Shown: one piece after another, positions 21,527 to 25,294 of the stretch
How the letters are laid out: the number at the start of each line of letters is the position of its first letter
Numbering within the stretch: the stretch's first letter is position 1
NCBI GenBank assembly: GCA_037447655.1
Contig: JBBHKE010001994.1
Coordinates: 41,465 to 66,758 of the forward strand
DNA: 25,294 nt
Source of the DNA: Zygnema cylindricum
Taxonomy: Eukaryota; Streptophyta; Zygnematophyceae; Zygnematales; Zygnemataceae
Direction of reading: 5' to 3'
Notes under the pieces: generated by a model
The model's input: only the letters and a program-made list of their open reading frames with translations
Told to the model about the DNA's origin: nothing
Database searches by the model: none
Translations under genes and position numbers: made by a program

Positions 21527-24500
21527 AAAAATGATATTAAAAAACATACAGAGTATTAAAAAATATACCAGCTCATCAAAATATATAGCAAAATTTTGCG
21601 GAACACATTCAAACCAAAACACCCAACTATGAAAAGTGAATCAAAGTTCAGCAAAAATTCGGTAAAATTTTGATGACTAATAACTACTGGATAATTGAGA
21701 AAAATACATTGATCTAAAATTTGAATATTGATTGAATGACAGGAAACATAGACGCTTTTGAGCTTGTTAGGTTTAAATTTGACTTTCGAAGGGAAGTGAA
21801 GTGACTGGAATTGGCCTCTGTGTTATGATCAGCAGAAAATAGATTTACTGAAATATGAATTGATACTTAAAAACCATAAATGAAATTTTTGATGAAACTT
21901 GATGACTAAACATTGGATAATGGACATCGACCGCGATTTGGCTTCAGTCAAAAATACATCGTGTATCGTTATTAGCGTCAATGACACTATATTGGTGACC
22001 CTAAATTTTACCCCTCAAACCTAAAAGAGTATCAAAGACACTAATGTTTTTTCTTAACACTAATTCTTTAAACAGTTCAAAAATAGCCACGTAATGCGGA
22101 ACTGAATTAGAGTAAATAACACTCATATAAACCCCACACTAGCAATTCCTTCAATAGCGTTTTACAATCTATTACTTCATATCTATCGTGAAAGTTAAAA
22201 ATTGAAAATTAAAAATTATAGAATAAAAATTGCACATTGAGTCTTGAAAATTGAACATTTGAACATTCAACATTCAAAAAGTATTAATAAGTCAACAATA
22301 AGCATTGAATTTTGAAACATTCAACATTCAACATTCAAATTTGAGCAATGACCTTTGAGAATTGAACTTTGAACATTGAACATTTGAACATTAAGAATTG
22401 AAAATTTAACTTTGATCATCGAGTTAGGAGAATTAAACATTGAACACGGAACATTGAGATTTAAACTATTTTGACCATTGAACATTGGTCACTGAGCTTC
22501 AAAACTGAACATCAAACAGTGGACAGCACTAGTTCATATCTATTATGGCGGTTGAAAACTGAAGATTAAACATTCCACGCATTGAACGTTGAGGACTGAC
22601 TATTGACCATTGAAACTTCAACTTTAAGCATTGAACTTTTGAGAATTGAACATTGAATTTCTAACATCCAAACTAAAAGTCGAGCATCAAAACAGTGAAC
22701 ATCAACATCGGACATATTGAATACCCAATATTGGCCACTCTTGTATGTTTTGCCTTTTAATGGACAAGAAAGCTTCACGGCGGTGATTATGACAATCGCA
22801 TTTGACCGTTACACATTTATTTACAGTAAATACCCAAAGTTAAAATTTGAAGATTAAACTTCACAAAAAGAGATGTATAATCATAAGATATTTAATATCT
22901 CCAGTGGGACTTAAATATTTGAGCATGGAGTGGCAAACTCCATCTAGTTTTTTATTTATTTCCAACTTCAAATGGCAGAGAGATACAACAAGGTCGGCGC
23001 AGGTAAGACGAAAAACACTTCAAAAGTCAGGTTTTTTGCTGGAAACTGCACATTACTAAGTATCAATAATACTAATTTAAAGGTCCGGAGACATAGCCGA
23101 TTTCAGTCCACTCCCTTAATTAGAGCTGTTAACACAATATGGATTTTTTACCAAAAAAAGGTGCGACCGAATTAGTGTTATTAACACTAATACCGGAACG
23201 GATCATTTGTCGCACCTGATATATAACAAGTATTATTACAAATCAGATCACAAACGTAAAAAGTTTGTATTTAAATAAAAGAGGAAAAGCAACTAGATTT
23301 GTGAGGACCAACCAATACACCCACCTTCAAAAATTACATATTTAAAATATTAAAAATATAAAAAACTCACCCCAGAACGGAGCTGAGTCATCACAAGCTG
23401 TTTCTCAAAAATTCTGGGCTTCAATTTGGTATTTGGTTTCACACACCGGATATAGTGTGGCTCCGTTTGACTCAATCGAAGCATCAATTCTCCCAATTGG
23501 GCCTGTTAAACCACAAATTATTCCAAAAAACCTGGAATTTTCAGAGCCTTGTCCTTAAATTGAAGTATTTAACATTCCCAAACGAATTTCGACTCGAAAC
23601 TTTCGATTTTGATTCAAATTTAACAGGACTTTCTTCCACCGTCCCGTGAAATATCTTCGCTATAAAAAACTTCAAAACCACATAAAAAATCAGAGAAAAT
23701 AGATAAACCTACACCATAAGTTGCTCCAACCGAGAAGGGAAAAGCAAAAATTGACTGAAACAAAAACGAAAAGAAAATAACAAAAAGGACAAAACAGAAA
23801 GACGAAAAAGAAAACAAAAAAAGAAAACGAATAACATAAGGATAAAAGGCGAAAAGCGGAAAAAAAAAGGGATGTGATTATTCACCTTAAACAGACTCCC
23901 AAGAGAAACAAACTTGTTTTTTTGTGTCGACTTATCTTCCGGAAAAAGAGAGGAAATAAAAGGATTCGAAGATTTCGAGAGAACTGAGTGATGTTCTGGA
24001 ACCACCGCATCAATATTTTTGAGCAAAAATTCGACAGTTGAATATTTTACCTGTTTTATTATTTCCATTCAACCGAAACAAAAAGGGAATGGAAAAAAAA
24101 TAAACATCAACAGTTAGACATAACAAAAACATGAAAAACATGAAACAAAAACCAACTGGGAAAAAGGAAAGGTGAGCAATAATCCAAATTAAAAATGGGA
24201 TGCATTCAAAACAAAAACCAGGAGACTTAATTTAAAAGGGGACAAAACCTGTGACCTTTTTTTTTTTGACCTGCTATTCCCTCGCCTCCTACAGTTTCTT
24301 CCCTCTTCTCTGAAACCCTCAACTCCTCTTTTCTCCTCTCTTTCCTTTCTATTTTCCCATCACCCACCTCCCTCCTCTTTCTCTCCCCTCCCTCCAGTTT
24401 CCTCTTTTCTCTTCAAAAACTAATTTTCACAAAACCCACAAGACAGATTCCACTCCTTGTTTAAAAAAAAAAAAAAAAAAAAAAACCTTTCCAGCATAAT

Positions 24501-24613
24501 GTTCAAGAATGAAGTCGGTTTTCGAAAATTTCGGTGCTGAAAATCTTTTATGAGAAGAAAACTTGTTATTTAAAGATCGAGAAAATCCTTCCGCAGTAGA
24601 TGACTGCAATTTG
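9575..24613 (-). CDS. Class V/XI-like unconventional myosin heavy chain, spliced, 5' partial
   Basis: Seventeen minus-strand exons join with consistent phases to about 1,308 residues. Residues 1-220 are the C-terminal half of the motor: HYAGK, the actin-binding [32 protein letters not shown] and the converter. [13 protein letters not shown] leads into the lever arm with IQ motifs near 247, 267, 292 and 315, plus the start of a fifth at 340. A coiled coil (346-454) follows, then a Pro/Ser-rich segment (455 to about 690) and a second coiled coil (764-870). A dilute tail (about 884-1215) carries [20 protein letters not shown] and [11 protein letters not shown]. Class XI myosins move organelles along actin and bind cargo adaptors through the DIL tail. 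The ATP-binding half lies beyond the right edge. The HWKSFE-x-ERT motif and the YGT sequence favour the plant-type tail. The long Pro/Ser insert is unusual for the class. IQ5/IQ6 look incomplete. Confidence 0.93.
9925..10225. repeat. Decayed repeats of GAATTAGACAT-like units
   Basis: AATTAGACATGGA, AAACTAGGCG, GAATCAGACAG, CATCAGACATA, CAATTAGACATGAA, CAGACAAAAT and similar recur at irregular spacing in the intron between the last two myosin exons. Confidence 0.5.
10277..10476 (-). CDS. Myosin exon: end of the DIL domain
   Basis: Acceptor TTTTGCAG, donor AG|GTAAAT, phase 0 in and 2 out. Encodes [40 protein letters not shown] and SHFVLEEEE, matching the R-K...L..LCP.L...Q..RI...Y.DDKYGT pattern of class XI dilute tails. 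Confidence 0.93.
10665..10848 (-). CDS. Myosin exon: DIL domain
   Basis: Acceptor TTTTGCAG, donor TTG|GTAAGA. The first base completes Ser in FNS|LILR. Encodes [20 protein letters not shown] and [11 protein letters not shown], equivalent to the LLLRRECCTFSNGE-x-VK-x-GL-x-ELE segment of plant myosin XI. Confidence 0.93.
10898..11085. repeat. Decayed minisatellite, unit about CAGTTAGCAAACTGTTACAATTT (24 bp)
   Basis: Repeated TTCAGTCGGAAAACTGTTGC, TCCAGTTAGGAAACTGATAC, TTTAGTTAGCTAACATATAA, TTCAGTTAGCAAACAGTTAT. Lies in the 2-kb intron upstream of exon 10665-10848, with a unit unrelated to those in the other introns. Confidence 0.65.
11086..11580. other. Intronic, nothing recognised
   Basis: AT-rich intron sequence of the myosin gene without a recognisable exon, RNA gene or repeat array. 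Confidence 0.5.
11941..11996. repeat. (GGGAGA)n microsatellite
   Basis: Purine tract GGGAGAGGGAGAGGGAAAGG and similar in the 2-kb myosin intron. Confidence 0.75.
12206..12306. mobile_element. End of a TACACCG-family element (other end uncertain)
   Basis: The reverse complement from 12306 begins TACACTGAATCATTATTTGC and continues GTTAATAACACTG. It parallels the left end of the 14476-14624 element (TACACCGTAAATTGGTATTA, GAGTTAATAATACTG). Both also share an internal CAGAGGGCA motif at the equivalent place. The opposite end may be TACACTGATAAGAGTTAACA at 11745, but this is weak. Confidence 0.5.
12685..12790. mobile_element. Possible truncated TACACCG-family element
   Basis: TACACCATGAATCTCTATTA at 12685 resembles the left end of the 710-930 element. 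A TTAGTGTTGTTAA motif typical of the family's interior follows at 12764-12776. No matching right end was found. Confidence 0.35.
12864..13045 (-). CDS. Myosin exon: DIL domain
   Basis: Acceptor CTCTGCAG after a long pyrimidine tract; donor AG|GTAGAA. Encodes [35 protein letters not shown] and [16 protein letters not shown], matching W..I...L...L..NFVP..... Q.FSFI.I.LFNS of the DIL fold. Phase 0 in, 2 out. Confidence 0.93.
13050..13158. repeat. (GGAGAGGGAGAAGAAA)n purine repeat
   Basis: On the sense (minus) strand this is a pyrimidine tract ending about 5 bases from the acceptor of exon 12864-13045. Confidence 0.85.
13322..13750 (-). CDS. Myosin exon: N-terminal part of the globular tail
   Basis: Acceptor TTTTCGCAG, donor CCG|GTAAGT, phase 0 both sides, 143 codons. 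Encodes [56 protein letters not shown] and [19 protein letters not shown]. The HWKSFE-x-ERT-x-x-FD stretch is the strongest marker of a plant-type class XI tail. The linker before TTAFKCQLE is shorter than in land plants as I remember them. Confidence 0.95.
13828..13926. repeat. (CCCT)n microsatellite
   Basis: CCTCCCTCCC runs on the plus strand, so purine on the myosin sense strand, upstream of exon 13322-13750. Confidence 0.85.
14382..14409. repeat. Perfect 9-bp inverted repeat with 10-bp loop
   Basis: TAAAGGTAC at 14382-14390 and GTACCTTTA at 14401-14409, about 70 bp from the element at 14476. Could be part of an older element. Confidence 0.6.
14476..14624. mobile_element. MITE-like element, TACACCG family (copy 3, 149 bp)
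   Basis: The left end TACACCGTAAATTGGTATTA faces a right end whose reverse complement reads TACACTGTGAACCGCTATTG. TA is present at both edges. Lies in the 1.5-kb myosin intron between exons 13322-13750 and 15240-15336. Confidence 0.68.
14625..15239. other. Intronic, nothing recognised
   Basis: A/T-rich myosin intron sequence with T and A homopolymers; no exon or repeat array seen. Confidence 0.5.
15240..15336 (-). CDS. Myosin exon: end of coiled coil, linker to the tail
   Basis: Acceptor TTTCGCAG, donor CCG|GTGGGT. The first base completes Glu; then 32 codons [20 protein letters not shown]...NKAP. Confidence 0.88.
15757..16946 (-). CDS. Myosin large exon: Pro/Ser-rich segment and second coiled coil
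   Basis: Acceptor TTTCTCAG with a second CAG three bases on (CTCAGCAG); donor GA|GTAAGA; 1,190 bp, phase 0 in and 2 out. The first half is Pro/Ser-rich with recurring EDIPIVSPS units, including a 42-residue repeat encoded by a 126-bp tandem duplication at 16591-16842. (SP)n runs are encoded by GAGAGG-type microsatellite (16341-16360, 16424-16444). The second half (...[20 protein letters not shown]... to ...VVLQDRLK) is highly charged heptad sequence. The open frame extends to 17150, but the part above 16946 is intron-like and hydrophobic. Confidence 0.85.
16591..16842. repeat. 126-bp tandem duplication inside the coding exon
   Basis: 16591-16716 and 16717 onward are almost identical for over 100 bp (one C/T difference noticed) before the second copy diverges near 16828. 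Because 126 is a multiple of three, the frame is kept and 42 residues are duplicated. Confidence 0.9.
17415..17621 (-). CDS. Myosin exon: first coiled coil
   Basis: Acceptor TTTGCAG, donor AAG|GTAAGT, phase 0, 69 codons. Encodes [40 protein letters not shown] and similar, Leu/Ala heptads typical of a dimerising coiled coil. Confidence 0.9.
17640..17728. repeat. (GA)n microsatellite
   Basis: Almost pure (GA)n from about 17676 to 17727. On the myosin sense strand it is (TC)n, about 20 bp upstream of the acceptor at 17622. Confidence 0.92.
18133..18168. repeat. (GGGA)n microsatellite
   Basis: Eight to nine perfect GGGA units just downstream (sense) of the donor at 18186. Confidence 0.92.
18187..18306 (-). 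CDS. Myosin exon: start of coiled coil after the lever arm
   Basis: Acceptor TGTTGTAG, donor CGG|GTACAT, phase 0, 40 codons: [20 protein letters not shown] then [20 protein letters not shown]. Phase and heptads fit the next exon (DRAEK...). Its junction to the IQ exon leaves IQ5 unfinished. Confidence 0.8.
18380..18503. repeat. (CCCTCT)n microsatellite
   Basis: Near-perfect CCCTCT repeats on the plus strand within the intron between exons 18187-18306 and 19288-19493. Confidence 0.9.
18700..18784 (-). other. Candidate missing IQ exon (wrong phase)
   Basis: After a pyrimidine tract and CTCTCAG the minus strand encodes [15 protein letters not shown] and RKFKKLI, then a GTGAAA donor. ARGYILRR is what should complete IQ5 after YATVIQ. 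The exit phase fits exon 18187-18306, but the entry phase is off: one extra base follows AG. It could be a cassette exon, a relic or a sequence error. Confidence 0.3.
18800..19045. repeat. Degenerate purine-rich tract
   Basis: GAGAGGAAGAGAGGACAAAG-type DNA without a strict period; pyrimidine on the myosin sense strand. Confidence 0.6.
19288..19493 (-). CDS. Myosin exon: IQ motifs 2-5
   Basis: Acceptor TAATGCAG, donor CAA|GTGAGT. Two bases complete Gly; 68 codons follow. Contains FLERRKL (end of IQ2), [18 protein letters not shown] (IQ3), [18 protein letters not shown] (IQ4) and YATVIQ (start of IQ5). These bind calmodulin or light chains along the lever arm. Confidence 0.94.
19555..19665. 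repeat. CT-rich microsatellite with a short (CA)n
   Basis: CTCTCCCTCTCTCTC repeats flank ACACACACAC. Lies just upstream (sense) of exon 19288-19493 and is purine on the sense strand. Confidence 0.8.
19990..20585. repeat. Decayed repeats of AATGGTTAACTGAAGTAGAAAAT units
   Basis: Repeated ATGGTTAACTGAAGTAGAAA, ATAGTTAACCGCAGTAGAAA, ATGGTTAATGCAATAC, AATGGTTAACCTTAA, AATGGTTAGCTGTAGTAAAA at uneven spacing. Interrupted by a (GAAA)n run at 20385-20425. All lie in the 1.1-kb intron between exons 19288-19493 and 20626-20794. Confidence 0.65.
20385..20425. repeat. (GAAA)n microsatellite
   Basis: GAGAAAGAAAGAAAGAAAGA and so on on the plus strand. Confidence 0.92.
20626..20794 (-). CDS. Myosin exon: end of motor and IQ1-2
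   Basis: Acceptor TTTTACAG, donor G|GTTTGT, 56 codons plus one base. [20 protein letters not shown] is the classic end of the converter ([13 protein letters not shown] in class V/XI). It is followed by [18 protein letters not shown] (IQ1) and [10 protein letters not shown] (IQ2). Confidence 0.95.
20951..21011 (-). CDS. Myosin exon: converter
   Basis: Acceptor CGATACAG, donor CAG|GTAAAC. One base completes Ser, then [20 protein letters not shown], equivalent to ...KILEKVGLKGYQ before the IGKTKVFLR strand. Confidence 0.92.
21188..21253 (-). CDS. Myosin exon: converter region
   Basis: Acceptor TTTTTCAG, donor [28 protein letters not shown] then IL. Entry and exit phases fit the neighbouring exons exactly. 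Sequence conservation is low here in all myosins. Confidence 0.82.
21360..21469 (-). CDS. Myosin exon: SH1 helix and relay/converter
   Basis: Acceptor TATGGTAG, donor AG|GTAATT, phase 0 in, 2 out. [20 protein letters not shown] and [11 protein letters not shown] match [19 protein letters not shown]-x-EF-x-DRF. The Cys sits one residue earlier than the usual SH1 Cys. Confidence 0.95.
21495..21522. repeat. (AT)n microsatellite
   Basis: ATATATATATATATATATAT run just upstream (sense) of exon 21360-21469. Confidence 0.92.
21955..22171. mobile_element. MITE-like element, TACACCG family (copy 4, about 217 bp)
   Basis: The left end TACATCGTGTATCGTTATTA faces a right end with reverse complement TAGATTGTAAAACGCTATTG. 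Ends are more diverged than in copy 1, but the CG(T/C)TATT core and the TA edges are kept. Lies in the 1.9-kb myosin intron. Confidence 0.58.
22195..22710. repeat. Decayed minisatellite of ATTGAACATTGAAC-like units
   Basis: Dozens of variants of TTGAACATT, TTGAAAATTGAAC, ATTCAACATTCAA over about 500 bp of the myosin intron, with a possible short break near 22520-22560. Confidence 0.8.
22711..23158. other. Intronic, nothing recognised
   Basis: AT-rich part of the myosin intron. Short plus-strand frames at 22847-23059 and 22972-23175 have no recognisable content. Confidence 0.5.
23159..23217. repeat. 59-bp nested palindromic element
   Basis: Perfect 9-bp arms AGGTGCGAC (23159-23167) and GTCGCACCT (23209-23217) enclose a second perfect palindrome, TTAGTGTTATTAACACTAA (23172-23190). 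The inner motif recurs near the ends of the TACACCG elements. Confidence 0.7.
23371..23502 (-). CDS. Myosin exon: actin-binding/SH2 region
   Basis: Acceptor TTTAACAG, donor GGG|GTGAGT, phase 0, 44 codons. [20 protein letters not shown] then [20 protein letters not shown] and [16 protein letters not shown] is nearly invariant in myosin motors. Confidence 0.97.
23886..24050 (-). CDS. Myosin exon: lower 50-kDa domain and loop 2
   Basis: Acceptor AAAACAG, donor AAG|GTGAAT, phase 0, 55 codons. [20 protein letters not shown] continues HYAGK from the previous exon. Loop 2 ([20 protein letters not shown]) is short with a Lys cluster. Confidence 0.94.
24290..24415. repeat. Degenerate CT-rich tract
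   Basis: CTCCTC/TTCCCTC-rich plus strand without strict period, in the intron between the first two visible motor exons. Confidence 0.6.
24463..24485. repeat. A23 homopolymer at a splice donor
   Basis: On the sense strand the donor of exon 24487-24613 reads AAG|GT followed by an unbroken run of T. Confidence 0.9.
24487..24613 (-). CDS. Myosin first visible exon: lower 50-kDa domain
   Basis: Acceptor ACGTTCAG, donor AAG|GTTTTT. After one split base it reads [20 protein letters not shown] then [20 protein letters not shown] and GK, matching THETF...L...F..HKRF.KPK.S.TDF...HYAG of class V/XI motors. A second acceptor 10 bases further in (TTGCAG) would change the entry phase; the preceding exon is outside the window, so the choice is open. 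Confidence 0.92.
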
Positions 24614-24633
24614 CTGAACGTCACAAAAAAGAA

Positions 24634-24710
24634 AGAGAGGAGAGAGAGAGAGAGGGGGGGGGGGGAGAGAGAGGGGAGGAGAGGGAGAGGAGGGGAAAGA
24701 GGGCGTGAGA
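24634..24710. repeat. (GAGAGG)n microsatellite
   Basis: Purine run including G9, pyrimidine on the sense strand, about 20 bp upstream of the acceptor at 24614. Confidence 0.88.
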
Positions 24711-24777
24711 GAGTCAACCGTTATACTATCAACAAAACACATTTTGATGCCTGCACTTTACTGCATATCAAAAATCT

Positions 24778-24947
24778 AAGAGAGACAGGGAGAGAAAGCG
24801 AGAGAAAGAAGGAGAGGGAGAGAGACAGGAAGAAAGGCATCGAGGGAGAGAAAGAGAGGCAGAGAAAGAACGAGAGAGGAGCAGAGAGAGAGGGGAAGAA
24901 AAAGAGAGGTGGAGAGAAAGAGAGAGAAAGAGAAAGAGAGAGAAAAA
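24778..24947. repeat. GA-rich degenerate microsatellite
   Basis: GAGAGAAAGAGAGGCAGAGA-like sequence over about 170 bp, in the same intron. Confidence 0.85.
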
Positions 24948-25294
24948 AACTATGGCTACAAACTTCTTGTTTCTCGTTTTTCAACATTCTCTGACTGAAT
25001 TGAAAATGACAAATTTTCGGCTTTCTATTTTCTTTTGACTACACTTTTTTCTTTTTATATTTGGGTTACTGCTTCTGTGTTTGATATGAAATCAAATTAA
25101 CGGGTTTTTTTTGGAGAAAACAAATATCCCTCTTTTTTGATGGAGCAAGAAGAAACCTCATTTTTTTTCAATTTCTTATGTGTAATTTCACTTTTGCTGT
25201 TACCCGTGCTTCCACTTTTCTTTTTGCTACTCTTCGAGAGATTTCAATAGGAAAACAGTAGATTTGAAATAATAGGAAGGGTTGTAAAGGGGAG

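Larger units (their letters stand above)
24614..25294. other. Myosin intron continuing past the right edge
   Basis: The residues that should precede (DEEC.FP-type motif) are not encoded here on the minus strand, so the previous exon lies beyond the window. The stretch is mostly purine microsatellite followed by AT-rich DNA. Confidence 0.6.

Noticed and set aside
23713-23752. 40-base stretch reading [14 protein letters not shown] between splice-like sites, resembling the FK-x-QL..LM motor segment
   Set aside because: The flanking exons (ending SLFK and starting AQLGELM) already join perfectly in phase 0, and 40 bases would shift the frame.
24778-24947. Arg/Glu-rich frames on the plus strand and Ser/Leu-rich frames on the minus strand
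   Set aside because: GA microsatellite read in six frames. The same applies to the frames over 4492-4810, 13011-13247 and 18287-18538.
1-25294. CRISPR arrays, tRNA or rRNA genes, bacterial operons
   Set aside because: The tandem arrays have no regular spacers, no cloverleaf or rRNA core sequence was seen, and the genes are spliced eukaryotic ones.

Overview
This window is nuclear DNA from a eukaryote. Its genes are split by GT-AG introns of about 0.1-2 kb, it is AT-rich, and it is crowded with purine/pyrimidine microsatellites, decayed minisatellites and small inverted-repeat elements. No bacterial operon, rRNA or tRNA was seen. Two genes point to the green lineage. The C-terminus of an M1 aminopeptidase is strikingly like plant MPA1/PepN, and a myosin carries a plant class XI-type dilute tail with an HWKSFE-x-ERT motif. 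A low-GC green or streptophyte alga is the best guess. That is inference from protein resemblance recalled from memory; no search was run.

Layout. Bases 1-1518 are the end of an intron. Four plus-strand exons (1519-4529) encode the last 126 residues of the M1 aminopeptidase and its stop codon. Bases 4530-7214 hold a purine microsatellite, T-rich DNA, a 608-bp element with terminal inverted repeats, and two GC-richer patches of unknown nature. The last exon of a SOUL/HEBP haem-binding protein is at 7215-7661 (plus); its N-terminal exon was not found. Bases 7662-9574 are a convergent intergenic region with a short duplicated copy of the SOUL gene's 3' end.

From 9575 to the right edge the minus strand carries one large gene, an unconventional class V/XI-like myosin. 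Seventeen exons can be placed with matching phases, giving about 1,308 residues. In order these are the C-terminal half of the motor, a converter and lever arm with four complete IQ motifs, a coiled coil, a long Pro/Ser-rich segment, a second coiled coil and a globular dilute (DIL) tail. The N-terminal half of the motor (P-loop, switches) lies beyond base 25294.

The introns hold most of the unusual material. There is a family of TA-flanked elements sharing a TACACCGTGAA-type terminal inverted repeat (710-930, 5645-6252, 14476-14624, 21955-22171, plus partial ends near 12306 and 12685). Six introns carry their own decayed minisatellite with an unrelated unit. Long (GAGGGA)n/(TCCCTC)n tracts often sit just upstream of splice acceptors, and one related tract is translated inside the myosin as Ser-Pro repeats. 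The three genes share no evident pathway; they are neighbours, not a cluster.
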